A DNA stretch of 64,000 nucleotides from contig NZ_SPQT01000007.1 in assembly GCF_004571025.1 (NCBI RefSeq), positions 1 to 64,000 of the forward strand, given 5' to 3'. Origin of the DNA: Bradyrhizobium niftali. GTDB lineage: Bacteria > Pseudomonadota > Alphaproteobacteria > Rhizobiales > Xanthobacteraceae. A model generated the notes under the pieces. That model ran no database searches and was not told the origin of the DNA. It saw only the letters and a list, made by a program, of their open reading frames with translations. Of this stretch, positions 24,512-31,513 are shown in pieces; the stretch's first letter is position 1, and every line of letters starts with the position of its first letter. The position numbers and the translations under genes are program-made.

Positions 24512-25481
24512 TCAGCCCGCGCGCCAGTCGCGCGGCCGGCAGCCGAAGCGCTGCTTGAAGCGCCGGGTGAAGTGGGAGAGGTCCGAGAAGCCCCAGTCGA
24601 ACGCAATGGCGCCGATCGCGCGGCCGCAGAGCGCCGGATCCTTCAGGTCGGCCGCCGCGCCGACGAGGCGGCGATCCATCACATAGTCCGAGAACGTCGT
24701 GCCGGAGCGCTCGAACAGCTTGTGCACGTAGCGCTCGCTGATGCCGACCGCGCCGGCGACCGCCGCGACCGTCAATCCCGGCTCGCGCAGCCGCTCGTGA
24801 ATGGCGCGGCGCAGCGCCAGCACGGTGGCGTCCGCAAAACTTGCGGCTTCCGCCGTCTGCGCCCGCGAGCGGCGCGACAGGCTGAGCGCAACGAGATCGA
24901 GCAGCACGTCGAACAGCCGAACGCTGTCCTCTTCCGTCATCCGCAATGCGCCGGCGTTCAGGGAGCGCGCGGTCTCGACGATGAGGTGACCGACATGGGG
25001 ATCGTCGGACACGCGCTCGGCCCTGAAATCGAATGACGGCGGCAGCCGGTCGCGCAAGGCACGCGACGGCACCCAGAACGAAGCGACCTCCAGCGTCGGG
25101 CCGCGATCGTGCAACAGCGTCACCTCGCGGTCGCTGTCGACGATGCCGACCTGGCCGCGCGACAAGCTGACCCTGCAGCATGCGGCAACGTCCGGCGAGC
25201 TTGAAGTTGAGATAGAAACAGCTGTCGCGCGATGCCGCGATATCGGCACGCGAACGATTCACGGTGTGCTCGGGAAACATCACCCGGTTGATCGCGCCGG
25301 CGCCGAGCCCGATCGTCTCCACCTTGGCCGGGAAGCGCGACGTCGTCGCCGATTCCGGCGTCAGGTTCATGAAGGCCTGGCAGATCGCCTCGCGGTAGTA
25401 GGAAAACTGCTCGTCCGGCCGGGTCTCCGCGGTGTTCCAGATCGCGTGCCGCGGCCGGCTCATAGAATTGACCTGCTCCAT
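24512..25481 (-). pseudogene. AraC family regulator, frameshifted
   Basis: The C-terminal part (24512-25249) holds a complete AraC/XylS DNA-binding domain, with VAAVAGAVGISERYVHKLF and IGAIAFDWGFSDLSHFTRRF and the end GCRPRDWR. The N-terminal sensor part is in another frame, from an ATG at 25481 (MEQVNSMSRPRHAIWNTAE) to about KLAGRCRMLQG. The frames meet at about 25161-25178. Total length is 970 nt, one base over 323 codons, so a single inserted base explains it. An intact protein would be about 322 residues of the AraC_binding_2 type. Either a decayed regulator or a sequence error. Confidence 0.7.
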
Positions 25482-25632
25482 CAGTTCGCTCCGAGACCAA
25501 TCCGGTTCAGCGCCAGACAAGCGCGCGGCATCCCGGCCGGTTCAATATGGCGGCAACAACGACAAAGACCGGCGTTCAGCCGGCAAGGCCATCGCCCCGC
25601 CAATCTAACCAGCCTTCCGAGGGAGCTACAAT

Positions 25633-26358
25633 ATGTCGACCTACGTTCTCGTTCACGGCGCCTGGCACACCGGTGCCGAGCTCGAACCGGTCGCAGCGCC
25701 GATCCGGGCCGCCGGCCATCAGGTCCACCTCCCGACCATCAAGGGCAACCGCCCGGGCGATGCCAAGACGACGGGGCTGAAGGAGGCGATCCAGTCGATT
25801 GCCGACTACCTCGCCGAAAACAACCTGACGGACGTGATCCTGCTCGGCCACTCCTATGGCGGCATGGTCATCACCGGCGTTGCCGACCTCGTGCCGGAGC
25901 GCATCCGCCGCCTCGTCTACTGGAACGCCTTCGTGCCCAACAATGGCGAGTCGCTCAACGACATGGTGCCGCCGCACTATATCGGGCTGTTCGACATGAT
26001 CGCGGCCGAGCGCGGCGACGGCTCGGTGGTGCTCCCGTTCCCGATCTGGCGCGAGGCCTTCATCAACGACGCCGATCTCGAACTGGCGCAGCGCGCCTAC
26101 GACATTCTCAATCCGCATCCGCTGAAGACCTTCAGCGACAAGATTGCGCTGAAGACCAATCCGGCGGAGATGCCGCTGGCAAAATCCTACATCAACTGCA
26201 CCGAAGACACCGCGCTGCCGCACGGCTATCCCTGGCATCCACGGCTGTCGGAGAAGCTCGGCCTGTTCCGCCTCGTGCAGGTGCCGGGGAGCCACGAACT
26301 GTGCTTCTCCGATCCGGCACGCCTTGCCAGGGCGATCATGGAGGCAGGACGCGACTGA
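25633..26358 (+). CDS. Alpha/beta hydrolase (plant-esterase-like family)
   Basis: A 241-residue hydrolase starting with YVLVHGAWHTG (4-14), the oxyanion-forming turn. The nucleophile is S74 in GHSYGG, the acid is probably D192 in NCTEDTAL and the histidine is H221 in VPGSHELCF. This layout matches the salicylic acid-binding/hydroxynitrile lyase-like esterases. GAGGGAG precedes the ATG. It is divergent from the frameshifted AraC gene, which may have been its regulator. Substrate unknown. Confidence 0.85.
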   Translation: MSTYVLVHGAWHTGAELEPVAAPIRAAGHQVHLPTIKGNRPGDAKTTGLKEAIQSIADYLAENNLTDVILLGHSYGGMVITGVADLVPERIRRLVYWNAFVPNNGESLNDMVPPHYIGLFDMIAAERGDGSVVLPFPIWREAFINDADLELAQRAYDILNPHPLKTFSDKIALKTNPAEMPLAKSYINCTEDTALPHGYPWHPRLSEKLGLFRLVQVPGSHELCFSDPARLARAIMEAGRD

Positions 26359-26400
26359 CTGGCCGTTCCAGGCGTTTGATCCCGCTGTCGCTGTAGCCGC

Positions 26401-27285
26401 TCACCTCATCCGCTTGTCGGCGGCGACGAAGTCGATGAAGGTCCTCACCTTCGCGGAGAGGTATTTGCGGCTCGGATAGACCGCGAACAGGCGCCCGTCG
26501 AAGATGATGTCGTCGGGCAGGATGTGCACGAGCCGACCGGCGGCGATGTCGTCGGTGACAAGCCATTTCGGCAGGAAGGCGAAGCCCATGCCTTCCAGCG
26601 CGGCCACGTGCAGCAGCGTCTCGTTGCCGCTGCGCAGGACCGGGTTGAGCTTGACGGTCTCGACCGTGCCGTTCCTGTTCAGGGAAAAGCTCTCGCCCGG
26701 ATAGAGCGCGTAGTGCAGCAGCGCCTGGCCGGCAAGATCGGCGAACTTCGCCGGGCGTCCGGCGCGCTTGAGGAACGCAGGGGCTGCAACCAACAAGAAC
26801 GGGACCTTGGTGATGGGACGCGCGATCAGCGCCTCGTCCGGCGTGCCGGTCGCGCGCAACGCGAGATCGAATCCCTCCTCGACCAGATTGACCAGCCGCC
26901 CGCTGAGATCGACGTCGAGGCACACCTCCGGATAGCGGGCCTGGTAATCCGCCAGCACGCCCGCGAAGATCGCATTCGCCATCCACACCGGCGCGGTCAG
27001 CCGCAACGTGCCGCGCGGAACGACCGTCGCCTTGCTGACGGCGGCCTCGACCTCGTCGAGCGAATCCAGCATCTGCCGCGCCTGCTCGAAATAGAGCGCG
27101 CCGCTCTCGCTCAGGCTGACCCGCCGGCTGGTGCGGTTGAGCAGCCGCGTGCCCAGCCGCTTCTCGAGCTGCATCACGTGCTTGCTCGCCATGGCGGGAG
27201 AAATGCGCAGGCGCTGCGCCGCGGTCGCAAAGCTCTTCAGCTCCGCGACCAGGCAGAACACCCTCATACTGACCAGCGAATCCAT
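26401..27285 (-). CDS. LysR family transcriptional regulator
   Basis: A 294-residue regulator of the CrgA/DmlR-like branch. The helix-turn-helix is near residues 1-60 (MRVFCLVAELKSFATAAQRL, SPAMASKHVMQLEKRLG, LNRTSRRVSLSESG). The rest is the substrate-binding domain, with VPRGTLRLTAPVWM at its start. A TTG at 27315 would add ten residues, but the ATG at 27285 fits the family N-terminus (MDSLVSMRVF). It faces the doxX-dsrE-tlpA operon and probably regulates it. An ACCAT-CAA-ATGGT inverted repeat lies between them. Confidence 0.88.
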   Translation of the reverse strand: MDSLVSMRVFCLVAELKSFATAAQRLRISPAMASKHVMQLEKRLGTRLLNRTSRRVSLSESGALYFEQARQMLDSLDEVEAAVSKATVVPRGTLRLTAPVWMANAIFAGVLADYQARYPEVCLDVDLSGRLVNLVEEGFDLALRATGTPDEALIARPITKVPFLLVAAPAFLKRAGRPAKFADLAGQALLHYALYPGESFSLNRNGTVETVKLNPVLRSGNETLLHVAALEGMGFAFLPKWLVTDDIAAGRLVHILPDDIIFDGRLFAVYPSRKYLSAKVRTFIDFVAADKRMR

Positions 27286-27347
27286 AAAATCATCAACACC
27301 CAGGAAATGAATCAATCCTGGAACGCATAATGATCAAATAATGCGAA

Positions 27348-27360
27348 ACCATCAAATGGT
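27348..27360. promoter_or_regulatory. Inverted repeat between LysR and doxX genes
   Basis: ACCAT-CAA-ATGGT is a perfect inverted repeat 30 bp before the doxX start. LysR proteins often bind interrupted dyads, so it may be the site of the divergent LysR product. This is position-based inference. Confidence 0.35.
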
Positions 27361-27389
27361 GGCAATCCTCACATCCTGGAGACCCCACC

Positions 27390-27818
27390 ATGTCCGCCAC
27401 CACCTTCGAGACCCCCACCCCGGGCCGCGCCCTTCGTATCGGCCTCTGGGCCGCACAGGGCCTGATCTTCTTCGTGTTCACCTCGGCCGGGCTGGTCAAG
27501 CTGCTCACGCCTATCCCTCAGCTGGCCGCGATGATGCCGTGGGCCGGGCAGTATTCCGAAACCTTCGTCCGAATCATCGGGCTGATCGACCTCGCCGGCG
27601 GGATCGGCATCCTGCTTCCGGCCCTGACGCGGATCCTGCCGCGGCTGACGGTGCTGGCCGCGCTGGGCTGCACGGTGTTGCAGGTGTTCGCGCTCGCCTT
27701 CCACCTCTCGCGCGGCGAGGCCGATGTCACGCTGCTCAATGTCGTCCTGCTTACGCTCAGCCTGTTCGTGTTGTGGGGACGCGGCCGCAAGGCGCCGATC
27801 GCGCCGCGTCAGTTCTGA
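27390..27818 (+). CDS. DoxX family membrane protein
   Basis: A 142-residue inner-membrane protein with four hydrophobic segments (near residues 20-40, 58-75, 82-102 and 110-128). The first contains the DoxX-type FVFTSAGLVKL and the second GLIDLAGGIGIL. DoxX relatives include the quinone-reducing subunit of archaeal thiosulfate oxidoreductase and small redox or detoxification proteins in bacteria. It is followed after 20 bp by a DsrE-type gene and then a TlpA-type gene. That grouping suggests sulfur or thiol redox chemistry at the membrane, but the reaction is unknown. Confidence 0.8.
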   Translation: MSATTFETPTPGRALRIGLWAAQGLIFFVFTSAGLVKLLTPIPQLAAMMPWAGQYSETFVRIIGLIDLAGGIGILLPALTRILPRLTVLAALGCTVLQVFALAFHLSRGEADVTLLNVVLLTLSLFVLWGRGRKAPIAPRQF

Positions 27819-27838
27819 GCGGCAGGAACACCGCCGCC

Positions 27839-28297
27839 ATGATCTCAGCCAATGGATGGTCCCGGAGGGGCCTGCTCGCAGGCACCGCGATCCTCACCGC
27901 GGGCGGCGCCTCCGCCAGGGAGAACCGTCTCGCCGACGGCGTCGTGATCCTGATCGACAGCAACGAGCCCTATGTCATGGGACATGCGATCAGCTACTCG
28001 GCGAACCTCGCAAAGCACTTCGCCGACAAGGGCGCGCGATTGCTGATCGAGGTCGTCGCCAACGGCAAGGGCATCGACGTCTTCCGGGCCGACAAGACCC
28101 CGCTGGTCGAGCCGCTCGCGACGCTGCGGCAGTCGGTGCCCAATCTCACCTACAGCATGTGCGCGTCGTCAAAGGCGATCGCGGAAGCCAAGGAGCAGGT
28201 CTCGATTCCGCTGATCGCGGGCGCGAGTCTTGTCCCGTTCGGTATCGGGCGCGTGGTCGATCTGCAACTGACGGGCTGGGCCTATATCCATGCGTGA
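27839..28297 (+). CDS. DsrE family protein with Tat-like signal
   Basis: A 152-residue protein. The N-terminus WSRRGLLAGTAILTAGGASA has a twin arginine followed by a hydrophobic stretch and an Ala-x-Ala site, so it is probably exported folded. The body matches the DsrE/YchN fold, with VVILIDSNEPYVMGHA-like strands and a single cysteine in TYSMCASSKAI at the place where DsrE proteins carry their reactive cysteine, then LTGWAYIHA at the end. It overlaps the TlpA-type gene by 8 bp. A role in periplasmic persulfide or thiol handling is inferred. Confidence 0.78.
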   Translation: MISANGWSRRGLLAGTAILTAGGASARENRLADGVVILIDSNEPYVMGHAISYSANLAKHFADKGARLLIEVVANGKGIDVFRADKTPLVEPLATLRQSVPNLTYSMCASSKAIAEAKEQVSIPLIAGASLVPFGIGRVVDLQLTGWAYIHA

Positions 28298-28895
28298 GAA
28301 GCCCCGCGCGCGAGGCGCGATACTATCGAGGCGCGCGCTGCTGATGGCCGCGCCTGCGATCCTTGCCCCTCCGCGCGCAAGCCGCGCGCAGGGCGGCGAT
28401 CCCGCCTGGCCGCCGGTGTTCGAGGCCGGCCGCAGCCAGTTTACCGTCGTGCGGCCTCGCGCAACGATGCCACAGCTCAGGCTCCAGGACGTGCAGGGAA
28501 AAGACGTTGTGCTGACAGCACGGCCGGGCCGGATCACGCTCGTCAATTTCTGGGCGACGTGGTGCGCGGCCTGCCGGCTCGATCTGCCTGTACTCGCAAG
28601 CCTCGCGGGATCGCGGCCGGACCGGCTCGACGTCGTCGCGATCTGCACCGACACGAAGGACCTGCGCAAGATCCGCGCGTTCCTCGGCGGTCTCGCCGTG
28701 CAAAACCTCGCCTGCTACGTCGATGCGTATGCCACGGCGGCGGAAGCCTCAGCCTCGGTCTTCCCGCTCGTCGGCATGCCCGTGACCTATCTGGTCGGCG
28801 CGAGCAATCACGTCGAGGGTTACATCACCGGCGCACCCGACTGGCTCTCGCCGGCGGGCGCGCGGTTACTGCAATTCTATCGCGAGCAAGCCTGA
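28290..28895 (+). CDS. TlpA-type periplasmic thioredoxin-like protein
   Basis: A 201-residue exported redox protein. RRALLMAAPAILAPPRASRA (14-33) is a signal with a twin arginine. The redox site is WCAAC (91-95) in LVNFWATWCAAC, with the cis-proline in VGMPVTYLV. The Tyr-rich C-terminus completes the thioredoxin fold. TlpA proteins reduce disulfides in the periplasm, for example in cytochrome maturation, but the operon with DoxX and DsrE suggests a dedicated partner, perhaps the DsrE cysteine. The overlap with dsrE implies coupled translation. Confidence 0.85.
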   Translation: MREKPRARGAILSRRALLMAAPAILAPPRASRAQGGDPAWPPVFEAGRSQFTVVRPRATMPQLRLQDVQGKDVVLTARPGRITLVNFWATWCAACRLDLPVLASLAGSRPDRLDVVAICTDTKDLRKIRAFLGGLAVQNLACYVDAYATAAEASASVFPLVGMPVTYLVGASNHVEGYITGAPDWLSPAGARLLQFYREQA

Positions 28896-28900
28896 TCCGC

Positions 28901-30043
28901 TCAATTCGGATGCCACCAGCGGCCGCCGATGACCACGCCTTCGGACGCGATCTTGCTGTTACCGATCAGGTGCTCGCCGACGACGTCCTCATAGTCGAAC
29001 TGGCCCTGCCTGATCGAGATCAGCGTGGCGTCGCCGACGCAGCCCGGCTTGAGGCTGCCGAGCTCGGGGCGCCGCAGCGCCATCGCCGCGTTCACCGTCG
29101 AGGCGGCGACCACATCGGACAGCTCCATGCCCATGCACAAGAACTTCGACATGGTCGTCACCTGGTCGAAGGCCGGGCCATCGATGCAGAGCTGATGGAT
29201 GTCGGAGGAGATGGTGTCCGGATAGAAGCCGTTGGCGAGCATTGCGCGCGCGGTCTTGAAGGCGAACGAGCCCTTGCCGTGGCCGATATCGAACAGCACG
29301 CCGCGCTCGCGTGCATCCAGCACCGCCTTCTTCACCGTGCCTTGCGCCGTCGCCGGCGTGTTGGGGAAGGGACGGAACGCATGGGTCAGCACGTCGCCTG
29401 GACGGAGGCGCGCCAGCACCTCCTCATAGCTCGGGGGCGGATGGTCGATATGCGCCATCAGGGGCATGCCGACCTCGTTCGCGACCTCGAGCGCGATGTC
29501 GAGCGGCACGACCCCTGAGGTACCCGAGGAATGCAAGCCGACGCGCACCTTGATGCCGACGATGAGGTCGCGGTTGGCATCGGCGACCTTGGCCGCCTCG
29601 ATCGGATTCATCAGCCGCAACTCCTCACTCTCGCCGACCATGATCCGGTGCGAGAAGCCGAAGATGCCGGCATGCGAGACGTGCAGATAAGCGAGGATGC
29701 GGACCTGGCTCGGCTCGATCACATGCTTGCGAAAGCCAGCGAAATTGCCGGGCCCCGCGCTGCCGGTGTCCACCGCCGTGGTGACGCCGGAGAGGCGGCA
29801 GAATTCCTCGGCGTCGATGCCGAGCGAGGTGCCGCCCCAATAGACATGGGTGTGCAGATCGATCAGCCCCGGGGTCACGATGAGCTGCGAGACGTCGCGC
29901 ACCTCCGTAGCAGGATCGGCCTTCAGCCCGCTGCCGATCGCCGCGACCTTGCCGCCGGCAAAGGCGACATCGGTCACGGCGTCGAGCTTCTGGGACGGGT
30001 CGACCACACGGCCGCCGCGCAGGATCAAGTCGAAAGGCATCAT
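28901..30043 (-). CDS. Amidohydrolase/deacetylase family metallohydrolase
   Basis: A 380-residue TIM-barrel metallohydrolase. The metal ligands of a two-metal site are visible: H64 and H66 (DLHTH), K165 (GIKVR, probably carboxylated), H198 (AHID), H221 (LTHAF) and D281 (SSDIH). The N-terminal ILRGGRVVDPSQKLD and C-terminal strands form the usual small beta domain. Length and motifs fit the EF_0837/Atu3266-like group, some of which deacetylate N-acetyl amino acid derivatives or open cyclic amides. No signal peptide. Substrate unknown; it is convergent with the tlpA-type gene. Confidence 0.87.
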   Translation of the reverse strand: MMPFDLILRGGRVVDPSQKLDAVTDVAFAGGKVAAIGSGLKADPATEVRDVSQLIVTPGLIDLHTHVYWGGTSLGIDAEEFCRLSGVTTAVDTGSAGPGNFAGFRKHVIEPSQVRILAYLHVSHAGIFGFSHRIMVGESEELRLMNPIEAAKVADANRDLIVGIKVRVGLHSSGTSGVVPLDIALEVANEVGMPLMAHIDHPPPSYEEVLARLRPGDVLTHAFRPFPNTPATAQGTVKKAVLDARERGVLFDIGHGKGSFAFKTARAMLANGFYPDTISSDIHQLCIDGPAFDQVTTMSKFLCMGMELSDVVAASTVNAAMALRRPELGSLKPGCVGDATLISIRQGQFDYEDVVGEHLIGNSKIASEGVVIGGRWWHPN

Positions 30044-30166
30044 GGTCTCCGGATAGGGCAGTAAGGCGCGGCCGACATGTCGGCGAGGCCAGGAGGGAAG
30101 TCTGTTGCCTGTAGCAAGTTTTGCGCCGAAGAGCCCGCCAAATAGCGGCCATTGCCCATGACAAAA

Positions 30167-30243
30167 TGGCGATCCCGGGAAGACTCGAACTTCCGACCTA
30201 CGGTTTAGGAAACCGTCGCTCTATCCGGCTGAGCTACGGGACC
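30167..30243 (-). tRNA. tRNA-Arg (anticodon CCU)
   Basis: On the minus strand the gene folds into a full cloverleaf. The acceptor GGTCCCG pairs with CGGGATC (one G-T pair), the anticodon stem ACGGT/ACCGT encloses TTCCTAA with anticodon CCT, and the T arm is GGAAG-TTCGAGT-CTTCC. The discriminator is G and CCA is encoded. It reads AGG codons. A decayed copy lies about 1 kb away at 31192-31269. Confidence 0.95.
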
Positions 30244-30385
30244 GCGGAACCCGCAGGTGCGGGTTCGGCCCCCTCATACCAGAGCAGGATACGGTTCGCC
30301 AGCCGCAAGGCGGGCCGGATCATCGTCAAGCTGAACAAGGCGGCTGTACAATCGCGCCCAGGTCCCTCTCGGCGGAGCAGCTCAC

Positions 30386-30748
30386 ATGATCGAAAGCATC
30401 AGCGCCATCACGCTCGGCACGCATGACATGGGGCGCGCCGTGCACTTCTACCGTTCGCTGGGGTTCGAGCTCCTGTATGGCGGCGAAGCCGCTGCATTCA
30501 CCAGCTTTCGCGCCGGCACCGGCTATCTCAACCTGACGGCGCAGCCGGACGACAAGCGCTGGTCTTGGTGGGGCCGCATCATCTTCTACGTCGACAACGT
30601 CGACGGGACCTACGAGCGCGCACGCGCAGCCGGATGCCAGCCTTCGACCGCGCCGCGCGATGCAGAATGGGGTGAGCGCTACTTCCATCTCACCGACCCC
30701 GACGGCCATGAGCTCAGTTTCGCGCGGCCGTTGTCCCGACCGAATTAG
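30386..30748 (+). CDS. VOC family protein (glyoxalase/bleomycin-resistance fold)
   Basis: A 120-residue protein with two beta-alpha-beta-beta-beta modules. The first starts ISAITLGTHDMGRAVHFYRSLGFELLYGG; the second has IIFYVDNVDGTYERARAAG and ends FHLTDPDGHELSFARPL. The metal-type glutamate is in HELSF; a matching first-module histidine is less clear. The family includes glyoxalases, extradiol dioxygenases and antibiotic-binding proteins, and the sequence does not decide among them. It lies between tRNA-Arg and the GYD gene. Confidence 0.8.
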   Translation: MIESISAITLGTHDMGRAVHFYRSLGFELLYGGEAAAFTSFRAGTGYLNLTAQPDDKRWSWWGRIIFYVDNVDGTYERARAAGCQPSTAPRDAEWGERYFHLTDPDGHELSFARPLSRPN

Positions 30749-30863
30749 TCACATCCGCTGACGTTCCCAACGCGCAAGTAGCGCTATCTCAGCCGCCGTG
30801 GCAAGCTCAGTGCGGTTGCCTCAAGCGAGAATTGTATCTGGGTTCTAACCAGGGAGGACGACC

Positions 30864-31157
30864 ATGGTAACCTATGTCGTGCTGGGAAGCTTCACTGATC
30901 AGGGAGTCCGCAACGTCAAGGACTCGCCGAAGCGGGCCGACGCCTTCAAGGAGATGGCCAAAACGTTCGGCGTGACGGTGAAAGAGATCGTCTGGACGCA
31001 GGGACGATATGACGTTGTAACCGTTCTCGAGGCTCCAGATGAGGCTGCCGCGATGTCGCTGAGCCTTAGTCTCAGCGCGCTCGGCAACGTCCGCACCGAA
31101 ACGCTGCGCGCGTTTTCGGCGGCAGATATGACAAAGATCGTCGGCAAGATGCTCTGA
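30864..31157 (+). CDS. GYD domain protein
   Basis: A 97-residue single-domain protein. It starts MVTYVVLGSFTDQGVRNVKDSPKRA and contains the motif WTQGRYDVVTVLEAPDEAAA, the family's glycine-tyrosine-aspartate core in the form GRYD. These small ferredoxin-like-fold proteins are widespread and have no known reaction. AGGGAGG gives a strong ribosome site. No partner gene is evident; the decayed tRNA copy begins 34 bp after its stop. Confidence 0.8.
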   Translation: MVTYVVLGSFTDQGVRNVKDSPKRADAFKEMAKTFGVTVKEIVWTQGRYDVVTVLEAPDEAAAMSLSLSLSALGNVRTETLRAFSAADMTKIVGKML

Positions 31158-31191
31158 CGCTCAAGCCAGCGCGAGCGCAATGGACCCGGGA

Positions 31192-31269
31192 TGCCAATCC
31201 CGGGAAGAGATTTCTTAGGCCTTGGCCGCGCGGGGAAACTGTCGCTCTATCCGGCTGAGCTGAAGGACC
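31192..31269 (-). pseudogene. Decayed tRNA-Arg copy
   Basis: Two blocks match tRNA-Arg at 30167-30243 closely: ATCCCGGGAAG (3' acceptor/T-arm side) and GTCGCTCTATCCGGCTGAGC (anticodon stem through D arm on the complementary strand). The part between them, with the T loop and half of the anticodon stem, has diverged, and the acceptor no longer pairs. The match goes on past the gene's 5' end through GGACCGCGGAA(C/T)CCGC. It is a duplicated, non-functional copy. Confidence 0.75.
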
Positions 31270-31513
31270 GCGGAATCCGCGAGGCAGGTTCGATCCCCCC
31301 TCGCAACGGAGCGTGATGCGGACCGCCATGCGGCGAAACGAGCCATCCGGTACGTGGCCCGAGGAGATGGCAAACGAAATCAACAGTGATTCCAGTGGCA
31401 TCCGCTGCCCCTTCTCCGCAGCTCCGGCGGGAGAAGGACGCTTGCCTCGCGCAATGGTCAAGGGCATGCTCGGGCTCCGTCGTGCCGGAGATCGAGACCC
31501 CTTGAGGTGAGCT
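31270..31513. other. Gap between the tRNA remnant and the 817-residue protein gene
   Basis: No convincing gene was seen. The first 40 bases continue the tRNA flank duplication (GGTTCGATCCCCCCTCG against GGTTCGGCCCCCTC). No integrase or recombinase fragment could be recognised. The Shine-Dalgarno GAGGTGAG of the next gene is at the end. Confidence 0.4.
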
